Source: Armatimonadota bacterium (lineage in GTDB: Bacteria; Armatimonadota; UBA10988; DTZQ01). From it: a DNA stretch of 24,933 nt. The notes beneath the pieces were generated by a model, which was not told the DNA's origin, did no database searches, and was given only the letters and a program-made list of their open reading frames with translations. How positions within the stretch are numbered: position 1 is the first letter of the stretch; each line of letters begins with the position of its first letter. Positions 14,543 through 21,808 of this stretch are shown one piece after another. Location of the stretch: contig DTZQ01000522.1 in the NCBI GenBank assembly GCA_012961305.1, positions 1 through 24,933 of the forward strand. Direction: 5' to 3'. A program made the position numbers and the translations under genes.

Positions 14543-14557
14543 CAAGCCTGAGGCTTG
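14543..14557. repeat. Small hairpin between convergent genes
   Basis: CAAGCC (14543-14548) and GGCTTG (14552-14557) surround TGA in the 50-bp gap between the plus-strand secreted protein gene and the minus-strand fucosidase. It may help end transcription, but there is no U-tract. Confidence 0.3.
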
Positions 14558-14589
14558 CACTTGCAGGGTTGGAACTCTGCTTGGCGGAA

Positions 14590-15924
14590 CTAATTGGGAG
14601 GGGAACTACGAGGAGGAACCTCACGGTATTTTCCGCCGGCTTCCTGCGGAAGGGGTAGAATCGTGACCTCTGGTTTCCCCTTTATCTCCAGCACCACCAC
14701 GGAGCAAATGGGGTCCGGGGCTGCAGGGGGCAAAGTTATCCCCACTTTCCCCTCCGTCTGGACCACGGCCAGCGGCTTGTGTTCTGGGTCGGCCAGCAGG
14801 TAAGCCCGTTTGACCGGATTGTTCAGCCCCGGCACTTCAAAGGTGCCCTCCGGCCACTCGAACAGGTGCAGGTACAGTTTGCCGGGTTTGGTAGTACAGC
14901 GCCACTTAGTCTGATTGAGATGTTGTCGGAAGGGTGTAGGTCCCGTGCCGTAGATGGCTTCTCCGTTGACCTTCAACCAGCGGCCCAGGGCGAGCAGACG
15001 CTCCCCGCTGGGCTGAGGAATGATGCCCTCCGCCGTGGGGCCTACGTTCAGCAGATAATTACCGCCCTTGCTGACAATGTCCACCAACTTAAAGAGCAGC
15101 ACTTCCACTGGTTTCCAGTTGTGGTCGTTCTTCTTGTAGCCCCAGGTATCGTTGATGGTGGCCGGTGTTTCCCAGTCCCCCTCGACCACGTTAGGGGGAA
15201 TTTGGTTGTCCCCCATCTGGCGATAGTCGCCAAGCCCGTGACCAATGCGACCGTTGATTATGCAATAGGGCTGCAACTGGCGCACCAAAGCCACCATTTC
15301 CTCCCCCTGCTCCCGGCTGATGTTTCGGGGGGTGTCGAACCAGAGGAGACCGAGGGGACCGTACTGGGTCAACAGTTCCCGCACCTGTGGCTTGGCTTTC
15401 TCCTCAAAATAGCGGGCGAAGTTCTGCTTTTCTGGGTCGTAATCCCAAGTGTTGCCTGCGGCATCGGGATGGTGCCAGTCCTGAACATGGGAGTAGTAGA
15501 AGCAAAACTTAATCCCTGCCTTCTGACATGCTTTGGCCAGTTCCTTCATGGGGTCGCGTGCGAAGGGTGTGGCGTCCACGATGTCGTAGTCGCTGACCTT
15601 AGAGTCGTACATGGCGAAACCGTCGTGGTGCTTGGCCGTGATGACCAGGTACTTCATGCCCGCTTCCTTGGCCAGTCTAACCCATTCCTCGGCATTGAAC
15701 TTCACCGGATTAAACTGTTTGGCCAGTTGCTCGTACTCCCGTACCGGGATGCGGGCCCGATTCATAATCCACTCGCCGACGCCGGGGATTTCCTGGCCCT
15801 TCCACACCCCGGCGGGGATGGCGTACAGACCCCAATGGATGAACATACCAAACTTGGCCTCGCGCCACCAGCCCAGGCGGTGGTCTTTCTGCCTTTGGCT
15901 TTCTACCAACTGATTTTGGGCCAT
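14590..15924 (-). CDS. Alpha-L-fucosidase, GH29
   Basis: This 444-aa glycoside hydrolase removes alpha-L-fucose from glycans with retention of configuration. GH29 signatures are clear: FGMFIHWGLYAIPAG (residues 25-39), AKHHDGFAMYDS (97-108), HVQDWHH (146-152), LLWFDTP with the likely nucleophile D197, and LLNVGPTAEG further on. The general acid/base varies in this family and was not assigned. Length fits the catalytic domain plus a short beta domain. The protein has no signal peptide of its own, so it should be cytoplasmic, unlike the two large exported glycan proteins nearby. The ATG has AGGAGG 10 nt upstream, and that ribosome site overlaps the stop codon of a 27-codon hydrophobic ORF (15939-16022), which suggests coupling or a detached signal sequence. 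Confidence 0.93.
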   Translation of the reverse strand: MAQNQLVESQRQKDHRLGWWREAKFGMFIHWGLYAIPAGVWKGQEIPGVGEWIMNRARIPVREYEQLAKQFNPVKFNAEEWVRLAKEAGMKYLVITAKHHDGFAMYDSKVSDYDIVDATPFARDPMKELAKACQKAGIKFCFYYSHVQDWHHPDAAGNTWDYDPEKQNFARYFEEKAKPQVRELLTQYGPLGLLWFDTPRNISREQGEEMVALVRQLQPYCIINGRIGHGLGDYRQMGDNQIPPNVVEGDWETPATINDTWGYKKNDHNWKPVEVLLFKLVDIVSKGGNYLLNVGPTAEGIIPQPSGERLLALGRWLKVNGEAIYGTGPTPFRQHLNQTKWRCTTKPGKLYLHLFEWPEGTFEVPGLNNPVKRAYLLADPEHKPLAVVQTEGKVGITLPPAAPDPICSVVVLEIKGKPEVTILPLPQEAGGKYREVPPRSSPPN

Positions 15925-15938
15925 GGTTTTTCTACCTC

Positions 15939-16022
15939 CTAAGATTTGAATGGCAAACAGAACCAGACAAAATAAAAGCAGGGGACGACCAGCCAGGAGA
16001 CAGAGTTTTTAGTCCATTGCAT
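15939..16022 (-). CDS. Tiny hydrophobic ORF upstream of the fucosidase (27 aa)
   Basis: An ATG at 16022, with AAGGTG six bases upstream, opens MQWTKNSVSWLVV followed by an aromatic stretch (CFYFVWFCL) and ends PFKS. One lysine precedes a hydrophobic core of about 17 residues, so it resembles a signal peptide or single membrane helix. Its TAG stop (15941-15939) lies inside TTAGGAGG, the ribosome site of the fucosidase that starts 15 nt later. This suggests translational coupling, a leader peptide, or a signal sequence cut off from the enzyme by mutation. It is too short for statistical coding evidence. Confidence 0.35.
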   Translation of the reverse strand: MQWTKNSVSWLVVPCFYFVWFCLPFKS

Positions 16023-16038
16023 AGGCTTCACCTTCTTA

Positions 16039-16063
16039 TTTCTCCCCTCCGCCGTGGGAGAAA
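16039..16063. repeat. Inverted repeat (8-bp arms)
   Basis: TTTCTCCC (16039-16046) and GGGAGAAA (16056-16063) are perfect arms with a 9-nt loop. It lies 15 nt before the second, larger palindrome and may be one half of a composite repeat element. Confidence 0.45.
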
Positions 16064-16077
16064 GAACCGATGCTTAT

Positions 16078-16129
16078 GCCAAGTCTCTCCCCCACCCAGC
16101 GGGAAAGGTCAGGGTGGGTTTCACTTGGC
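16078..16129. repeat. REP-like imperfect palindrome (52 bp)
   Basis: Outer arms GCCAAGT (16078-16084) and ACTTGGC (16123-16129) are perfect. Inside, CCCACCC pairs with GGGTGGG. The inner text (CTCTCCCCCACCC...GGTCAGGGTGGG) has the style of dispersed extragenic palindromes found in many GC-rich genomes. Only one clear copy is in this window. Confidence 0.45.
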
Positions 16130-16297
16130 GCTGGCTTTAAGATAACGGTGCAAATAGGGAGCGGTATTAGCGTCCAGACCTTACGGGAGTTCAGCCCTCG
16201 GACGATTATGGAAGGGAACAGCCCGGCTAAAGCCCGGACCCCAAAACGTTTCTCCGCATTCTCTACCACTCGGCGGTAAACAAATGCTCTCTAAGCA

Positions 16298-18364
16298 TCA
16301 CTGCGCCGGGCAGAGGAGTACCCGCATCAGGCGGTCGGTAGAGGTTTCGTCCAAATGGGGTACTACTCCTTCCGGCAAGTCCAGAACCACGCGCACGATG
16401 CCTTCTTCCTCTGAAAACTGGGCCACGCGGATGCGCCGCAGACGCGGGTCGTTTATCACAAACTCCCGCTTGCCCTCGAACTCAGCCGTGTACAGGTCAA
16501 TCCAGTACACTTTCCCCGGCCGATAGGCGTTGACCTTGTAAGGCAGGGGTTCGGCCAGGGTCAGGGTGAACTGAGTGCCCACCGGCACCTGGGAGACGAC
16601 CAAGTGGGCTTTTACTGCATGGGGTTGAGGCCCTCGGGCTCGCAGGAGGATTTTCCGCTCCCACAGGATGCGGGCTACGGCGCGCGGGGAGAGGGGGGCA
16701 AGGGTGGTGGAGGCAGGTCGCGGCCGGGGCGGCGGAACCTGCGGAGGATGGACGGTCTCCTCCGGCGGCGTCCGCTCAGGTTGAACTGCCGCGGGCGGCT
16801 GGGCCTTTGCCTCCTTCTGCGGCTCGCGCTCCGGGGCCGCCGGTGCCTGCCGGGGAGCCTTGATGAGGGCGGCTTCCAGGCGGGTCGTTTGCAGAGGTGT
16901 GATGTCAATTTGCTTGCGGAAGGGCGCGTAGCCTTCCCGCTGAAGGAGCAACTGGTGCGGGCCGACGGGAATGTTGGTCAGTTCCAATGGCGTCTGGCCC
17001 TGCTCCACTCCATCCAGGAAAATCTTGGCCCCCGAGGGCACGGAAGCCACCAACAGGCTGCCGTACAGCGGTTCCAACTCGGCCTTGATGGTGGTGAAGC
17101 CAGCCGCCTCCAAGTTGATTTGCCATTCCCGATAGCCCGGCTTGCGCATGGTGATGACGTGTCTTCCGCGAAAGTCCCGCAGGGTGAGCGGCGTCGACCC
17201 CTGTGTCACTCCGTCCAGGAGGACCAATGCCTCAGGCGGATTGGACTCCAGGCGGACGGTGAATCCCATCGGTCGGGGCCGCACGGCGACAGAAGGCAGC
17301 GCGGAAGGTTGCGCCGGCACCAGTTGCACCCCCACCAACCCCCGCGCGCGGTCGGCCGGACTGAGGCGGCGGGTCCAGGGTTTGCAGTCCGGCCGCGTTA
17401 TTTCCATTTCCAACTTTGGCGTATCGGGGAGAACTAAACGCAGGGGAGTAAGGCCCTGAGGTTCGCCATTGAGCCGTACCCTGGCCCCACAGGGCTTGGA
17501 AGTGACCACCAGCGCCCAGGTTTCGGCGGGCGGAGCGAAGGTTTCGTCCTCGGCGGCCAGCAGCACTCGGTCTCCGAGGGCCAGGGCTTCCTGCTGTTCC
17601 ACCACTCGGAACCACGACTCCCCGGCCGCACGCTCGGCGGCCTCTACCACTCCCAGGCGGCGGGGCGGAGCGGCAAACTTCTCGCCGGTCTCCGGGCAGT
17701 GCACTGGCGGCGGGCGGCGGGCCAATACGTAGCGATGGCGGCCGGCCCGCTCCACCGGTGCGTCCAGGAACAACTGTACCTGTGGCCCCTCGTCCTGTTC
17801 CACCAGGGCTATCACTCGCCCCTGCGGGCGCAGCAGATGGCACAGGGCCAGCGCGAACACCTCCGCGGTGGCCGTCGGAAACTGCGCCGTCAGGTCAACT
17901 TCGGGAGCGGCTACGGCCCGCACGGTTTCCGGGAGGTGCAGTTCTTCATGGGCGGCATCGTAAAATACCGCTGAGGCCAAAAGCACTTCCCCTTTCGTCC
18001 CCTGGGCCCGCCACACCCCGCCCAATATTACCCAATGGGCTTGAGTGCTGGCCGCGACTTGGGCTCCCCATTCCAGCGCCGAAAGGCGGGCCAGGAAAGT
18101 GGCCACCGCCTCCTCACTGGCTGGATGCACAAAGGCACACCGCAGGCCCGGCTGCTGGTTGAGCCGGGCCACGAGGGCCGAAGTCAAAGCCGAGGCAATT
18201 TCCAATGCCCCATCGCCCTGGCCCCAGAAATCCACCACCACCACTTTGCGCGTGGGGCCGGCTACCTCTACCCCGGCCAGAAGCACCCCTCCCCACAGCA
18301 AGCCCCAGGCCAATCCCAGGCCCAAGCCCACTCGGGCTCCCGTCTGTCCCGCACCGATTTTCAT
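16298..18364 (-). CDS. PEGA-repeat and AMIN-like envelope protein, 688 aa
   Basis: An N-terminal signal sequence (GLGLGLAWGLLWGGVLLAG) is followed by a TolB-N/CsgG-like domain (about 30-180; KVVVVDFWGQ, AHWVILGGVWR). Three PEGA domains come next at about 283-351, 368-432 and 435-501, the last two with the typical LLDGVTQGSTPL and FLDGVEQGQTPL loops. A proline-rich linker (about 505-558) leads to a C-terminal AMIN-like domain (about 585-678). PEGA and AMIN domains are found in surface or periplasmic proteins that contact the cell wall, so an envelope role is likely; no enzymatic motif was seen. The ATG at 18364 gives a clean signal peptide but lacks a ribosome site. A TTG at 18397, overlapping the upstream gene's end and preceded by GGGGA, is an alternative. 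It is co-transcribed with the Ig-array gene, 16 nt upstream. Confidence 0.78.
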   Translation of the reverse strand: MKIGAGQTGARVGLGLGLAWGLLWGGVLLAGVEVAGPTRKVVVVDFWGQGDGALEIASALTSALVARLNQQPGLRCAFVHPASEEAVATFLARLSALEWGAQVAASTQAHWVILGGVWRAQGTKGEVLLASAVFYDAAHEELHLPETVRAVAAPEVDLTAQFPTATAEVFALALCHLLRPQGRVIALVEQDEGPQVQLFLDAPVERAGRHRYVLARRPPPVHCPETGEKFAAPPRRLGVVEAAERAAGESWFRVVEQQEALALGDRVLLAAEDETFAPPAETWALVVTSKPCGARVRLNGEPQGLTPLRLVLPDTPKLEMEITRPDCKPWTRRLSPADRARGLVGVQLVPAQPSALPSVAVRPRPMGFTVRLESNPPEALVLLDGVTQGSTPLTLRDFRGRHVITMRKPGYREWQINLEAAGFTTIKAELEPLYGSLLVASVPSGAKIFLDGVEQGQTPLELTNIPVGPHQLLLQREGYAPFRKQIDITPLQTTRLEAALIKAPRQAPAAPEREPQKEAKAQPPAAVQPERTPPEETVHPPQVPPPRPRPASTTLAPLSPRAVARILWERKILLRARGPQPHAVKAHLVVSQVPVGTQFTLTLAEPLPYKVNAYRPGKVYWIDLYTAEFEGKREFVINDPRLRRIRVAQFSEEEGIVRVVLDLPEGVVPHLDETSTDRLMRVLLCPAQ

Positions 18365-18380
18365 GGCTTGTATTCGATGG

Positions 18381-21047
18381 CTAATGGCTAATGACAATGG
18401 ATTCCCCGTAGGCGGCGACCTGGGCCGTCACCACTGGCCGCTGCAAGCCCTCGGTCACGTGCAGGAGTACTTCCGCCACCCCTCCCGCCGTGGCCACCTG
18501 CCATCCGGGCTGTTCCGAGGCATCCTGGCCTGCGGGGGACACCCCGGCTGGCACCCAGAGGGTTATTAGAGTGCCATCCTGAACCGGCTGGGCCCAGCGG
18601 TCGTGGGCCCTCACCCTCAGCAGCATCTCTCCGGCCCCCTTCGGCTCCACCGCCAGGTGCAGGGTGTACGTGGGGCCCGGTCGGTGCAGAGGCAGTTCAG
18701 TGCGCGCTCGTCGCTTCCCAGAGGCCGAGATGGCCTCGGCGACAATCAGATTAGGTCCCAGGCGAAAGGCCACCGCGGGAAAAACCCACTGCTCCGTAGG
18801 CACTCCCCTGCCAGTCCCTCTCATCCCAAAGGTAGAACTGCTCCCTGAAGCCGGGGCAGAACTCCGGGACTTCCCTACTTCCCTCGGTTCCCGGCGGGCG
18901 GAAACGGTCGTCGGCGAGGGAAGTATTTCCCCGGCCGGCGGAACGGCCTGGGCCGGAAGGGGTGGGCCCAATTTTTGTCCGTTGACCCAAACGGTCAACC
19001 GGGCGCCTTGCTCACACTCCACCCGCACAGCCAGGCGGGGCGCGGTAAGTACTGGGCCGGTCGGCGACAGAATGCGCAGCAGCGGCGGCGAAACTCGTGC
19101 GGCCTGTTGGAAACGCACCGTGCGTCTGTTGCCCGCTGCGTCAGTGGCTGTAATCTGGAACTCATTCGTTCCGTCGTGGAGCGACACGGCGGGAAACTCG
19201 AACTGCCCCGTGGAGTCGGCCTGGGTCTCCTGCTTTGCGCCGGTGTCTAAAGTCAAAGTCACTTGACAGTCCGGCTCGGCCCGCCCCCGTAGGGTCAGGG
19301 TTTTAGTTTCCAAAATGCCGGCCGGCACGGGCCTGGTAACTTGCAGCCACGGTGGAGTGCGGTCCCGCAGGATGAAACATTGGAGGCGACGGGTGTTGCC
19401 TATGGCATCGGCTGCGGTAACCACCAGTCGGTTGCCCCCTTCGGTCAGGGGCACCTGGGGGAAGGTGAAAGTTTCGCCCCTCAGCGGCGACAGCACGCCG
19501 ACCAGCCGGTTGTTGACCCAGCAGCGCAGGCGGGCTCCCGGCTCCGAACGGCCACTTACTTTGACCCTCGCCGCAGTCAGACGTACTTCTCCGGCATTGA
19601 AGGGGGCATCCAAGTCCAGAAACGGCGACTGGGTGTCCAGGGTCACCTGATAACTGGCCGTCTGTACGTTGCCCAAGGCATCGCTCGCGCGCAGGGAAAA
19701 ACGGTTGTCCCCTTCCCGCAGGGCGAGTGTGAACTCGAAGGTGCCCTCCTCAGACCCACTCGTCTGCCGCACCTGACCAGTTGGGTCGGTCAATTGTACC
19801 ACCGCCCCCGGCTCCGTCTCCCCCAGAAGGCGCAGCGTGGTATGGCGCACCCGTTTGGGCACTTCCGTACGCAGGCGCAGCGGGGGCGGCTGGGTGTCCA
19901 GCAGCACGGTGCGGGTGAGGGAGTGGACATTGCCCAGGGCGTCCCGCAGGGTAAGGGTGAAAGTGTTCAGGCCCTCTTGCAGGGGCACCGTCGCGAACTG
20001 AAATCTACCCCCGGGCTCTGCCGTCGTTTCCCCTATTACTGTCCCCCCGCGCCTCAGCACCACCCTTGCCCCCGGCTCAGTCAGGCCAGTTACGGTGAGG
20101 GTCGGAGTGGTGGTAGACCAAGTCTGCTCCGTGTCCAGGGGAGGGGTGAGCACCACGCCCGGGGGCTTGGTGTCTCGCATTACGGAGCGGGTGAAAGTGA
20201 GGGTGTTGCCCAGGGCATCGCTGAAGCGGATTTCGAACTCGTTCAACCCCTCCCGCAGCGGGCCGAGGGCGATTTGGAAACTCCCCCTCGTATCCGCCCG
20301 CACGGTGCGCGAGTGTCCGTTGTGCACTACGGTAACCTGAGCGTGGGGTTCCGTGTGTCCAGAGAGGGTGACAGTTTCCTGCCGGGTGGGAGGAAGTCGG
20401 GGCTCGGTCGCTGCTGCGGCCCAGGTGACGGACGGCGGGGTAGTATCCCGCACTACCATGCGGGTCGCAGTACGGGTATTGCCCAGGGCATCGCTTACGG
20501 CGATAATCAGTTCGTTTCGCCCTTCCTGCAGCGGCACCGCCCGGAAGCGGAACACCCCATCGGCTCCAGCCTGCTGGGGAGGTAGGGCCTGGCCGTTGAG
20601 GGTCACAGTGACCGTCGCCTCCGGCTCGGTTTCTCCCAAGATGGGCAAGGTCTCCAAGCGCAGGGGCGGCACTTCCGGTTTGGTCAGAGGCACGGCTAAG
20701 GTCAGAGGGGGCGGAATAGAATCCAGCACCACGCGCCGCACCGCTTGGGTTACCTGGCCGGCCGGGTCGGTAGCCGTGACCAGCAGGGTGTTCTCCCCCT
20801 CCCGCAAGCGCACCGGGGGGAAGGTGAAAGTGCCCTCCGGGCCGACAGTAAGCGTGTGCACCTCCTCTCCATTACGGGTCAGGGTCACCCTCGTCCCTGG
20901 CTCGGAACGGCCCGACACGGTGTACAGGGGGTCACGCACGTAAATGGGGGCCGGCGCCGGCGGCTCTTCCCGGGCCCAGGCAGCCGGAAGGAACAGCAGG
21001 CAACTTAGCGTCAGGATGGCAGATAGCAAATGCCCTACCTTACTCAC
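18381..21047 (-). CDS. Secreted Ig-like repeat array protein, 888 aa
   Basis: A signal peptide (LLSAILTLSCLLFLPAAWA) is followed by seven tandem Ig-like domains of 87-92 residues in the style of glucodextranase domain B. Each has a G.(T/S)EPGA-type start, an EG.N central motif and a D(A)xGN end, and most close with RDT.PP. An eighth, divergent unit contains an insert rich in Ser, Arg and Pro (SARREPREVGKSRSSAPASG). A final Big_1/invasin-like domain (about 795-888) ends the protein. No catalytic domain is seen, so it is probably a long surface or periplasmic rod for adhesion or scaffolding. The GTG at 21047 is chosen because AAGGAG lies 9 nt upstream and a signal peptide begins at once; a TTG at 21095 falls in the loop of a leader hairpin. 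The PEGA/AMIN protein follows in the same operon. Confidence 0.8.
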   Translation of the reverse strand: MSKVGHLLSAILTLSCLLFLPAAWAREEPPAPAPIYVRDPLYTVSGRSEPGTRVTLTRNGEEVHTLTVGPEGTFTFPPVRLREGENTLLVTATDPAGQVTQAVRRVVLDSIPPPLTLAVPLTKPEVPPLRLETLPILGETEPEATVTVTLNGQALPPQQAGADGVFRFRAVPLQEGRNELIIAVSDALGNTRTATRMVVRDTTPPSVTWAAAATEPRLPPTRQETVTLSGHTEPHAQVTVVHNGHSRTVRADTRGSFQIALGPLREGLNEFEIRFSDALGNTLTFTRSVMRDTKPPGVVLTPPLDTEQTWSTTTPTLTVTGLTEPGARVVLRRGGTVIGETTAEPGGRFQFATVPLQEGLNTFTLTLRDALGNVHSLTRTVLLDTQPPPLRLRTEVPKRVRHTTLRLLGETEPGAVVQLTDPTGQVRQTSGSEEGTFEFTLALREGDNRFSLRASDALGNVQTASYQVTLDTQSPFLDLDAPFNAGEVRLTAARVKVSGRSEPGARLRCWVNNRLVGVLSPLRGETFTFPQVPLTEGGNRLVVTAADAIGNTRRLQCFILRDRTPPWLQVTRPVPAGILETKTLTLRGRAEPDCQVTLTLDTGAKQETQADSTGQFEFPAVSLHDGTNEFQITATDAAGNRRTVRFQQAARVSPPLLRILSPTGPVLTAPRLAVRVECEQGARLTVWVNGQKLGPPLPAQAVPPAGEILPSPTTVSARREPREVGKSRSSAPASGSSSTFGMRGTGRGVPTEQWVFPAVAFRLGPNLIVAEAISASGKRRARTELPLHRPGPTYTLHLAVEPKGAGEMLLRVRAHDRWAQPVQDGTLITLWVPAGVSPAGQDASEQPGWQVATAGGVAEVLLHVTEGLQRPVVTAQVAAYGESIVISH
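19085..20950 (-). repeat. Tandem Ig-domain coding repeats
   Basis: Seven protein repeats of about 90 residues (about 270 bp) recur in the Ig-array gene. The most conserved positions are E-P-G/E-A near the start, the EGxN turn in the middle and D-A-x-G-N before the linker. The DNA units are diverged, so the array is old rather than a recent slippage product. Boundaries are approximate. Confidence 0.7.
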
Positions 21048-21067
21048 CAGCAGAAACTCCTTCTCCT

Positions 21068-21120
21068 TTGGAGTCAGGCACTTTAGGGCCGTCAAACGGG
21101 GCTAAAGCCCCTGAGTCCAA
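21068..21120. repeat. 53-nt leader palindrome
   Basis: Arms 21068-21091 and 21097-21120 pair at 19 of 24 positions around a 5-nt loop (TCAAA). The arms begin TTGGA and include TCAGG and CTTTAG blocks. An alternative perfect hairpin, GGGGCT/AGCCCC (21098-21111), competes for the right arm. The element lies between the promoter (21137-21165) and the start (21047) of the Ig-array gene, with its base touching the AAGGAG-rich ribosome region. It could be a translation switch, an mRNA stabiliser or a dispersed repeat. Confidence 0.6.
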
Positions 21121-21136
21121 AACATCCACTTACCCT

Positions 21137-21165
21137 ATTATACCAGAAAAATCGCCGGATGGCAA
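21137..21165 (-). promoter_or_regulatory. Extended -10 promoter of the Ig/PEGA operon
   Basis: On the minus strand, TTGCCA (21165-21160) and TATAAT (21142-21137) are 17 bp apart, and TGG directly before TATAAT makes an extended -10. RNA would start near 21130, giving a leader of about 80 nt that contains the 53-nt palindrome. Confidence 0.65.
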
Positions 21166-21201
21166 CTGGGAACTCGGGGAGGGAGGGAATCGTTTAGTTT
21201 T

Positions 21202-21221
21202 TTAACTAACCAGTTAGTTAA
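21202..21221. promoter_or_regulatory. TetR-type operator palindrome
   Basis: TTAACTAAC (21202-21210), CA, and GTTAGTTAA (21213-21221) form a perfect 9-bp inverted repeat ending 5 bp before the tetR-family start codon. TetR-family repressors commonly bind palindromes of this form next to their own gene. The site should control the TetR/ABC operon and might also affect the divergent Ig/PEGA promoter about 40 bp away. Confidence 0.75.
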
Positions 21222-21226
21222 GAGCA

Positions 21227-21808
21227 ATGGCGGATACCCGACAAAACCTCCTGCACGTGGCCGCCCGGCTGTTTGCCGCGCAGGGTTACGCGGCAACGAC
21301 GGTGGACCAAATCGCTGCGGAAGCCGGGGTCAACAAGGCGTTGGTGTACTATTATTTTGATTCCAAAGAGCACCTCTACAAGGCCGTGTTGGACGCCGGG
21401 TTGGCGACGGTATCGGCTGAAATTGACGCCGCGATAAGCGGTGAGCGGACGGCGGCGGAGAAACTGCGGGCTTTCCTGCGCACCTATGTACAGCAGGTCA
21501 CGGCGCGGCCGGAAGTGTTCGTCATCGCCTTTCAGGAGATTGCCGGGACTTGTCCCGTGCACAGCGAGGCCGTGCCCTGCTACTACCGAGCGGCGGTGGA
21601 GGCCCTGCAGGGGCTAATCGAGGAGGGCTGTGCGAGGGGAGAGTTCCGTCCCCTGGACGCGGAAACTGCAGCCCATGCCCTGTTTGGCATGGTCAATTCG
21701 TTTTTCCTGCAGAGTGCCGTAACCCAGACCTTCTTTCCCGTAGAGCGCATCCTGACTACGGTCATGGATTTGTTCTTGCACGGAGCCCAGCGGGAGGAAG
21801 CCCCATGA
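21227..21808 (+). CDS. TetR family transcriptional repressor
   Basis: This 193-aa one-component regulator has an N-terminal TetR helix-turn-helix at about residues 5-50 (TTVDQIAAEAGVNKALVYYYFDSKEHLY). An all-helical ligand-binding domain follows, of the length usual for the family. The ATG lies 5 bp after the operator palindrome and has only a weak AAGAG before it. The gene's stop overlaps the start of the ABC exporter (ATGA), so it most likely represses its own operon until an exported compound binds. The ligand cannot be predicted. No conserved promoter boxes were recognised in front of it; they may overlap the operator. Confidence 0.93.
   Translation: MADTRQNLLHVAARLFAAQGYAATTVDQIAAEAGVNKALVYYYFDSKEHLYKAVLDAGLATVSAEIDAAISGERTAAEKLRAFLRTYVQQVTARPEVFVIAFQEIAGTCPVHSEAVPCYYRAAVEALQGLIEEGCARGEFRPLDAETAAHALFGMVNSFFLQSAVTQTFFPVERILTTVMDLFLHGAQREEAP

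Larger units (their letters stand above)
16023..16297. other. Intergenic region with palindromes
   Basis: No convincing gene or consensus promoter was found between the tiny ORF and the end of the PEGA protein gene. Open frames on both strands (16036-16269 minus, 16070-16279 plus) overlap the palindromes and look like translated repeats. The region holds the two inverted repeats listed separately and an AGCCCGGCTAAAGCCCGG element near 16220. That element shares GGCTAAAGCC with the palindrome at 21068-21120. Confidence 0.5.

Noticed and set aside
14779..15942. Plus-strand open frame of 387 codons opposite the fucosidase
   Set aside because: The minus strand has unmistakable GH29 motifs; the antisense frame is a composition artefact.
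16036..16269. 77-codon minus-strand frame in the gap after the fucosidase leader
   Set aside because: It runs straight through the palindromic repeats, lacks a ribosome site and looks like translated repeat DNA.
19341..20585. Plus-strand open frame of 414 codons opposite the Ig array
   Set aside because: It is the antisense of a repetitive, GC-biased coding region and shows only the repeat period, not a protein family.
21550..21804. N-terminal extension of the ABC exporter
   Set aside because: It lies within the tetR-family gene in another frame; the ATG at 21805 has a strong ribosome site and begins a typical exporter.
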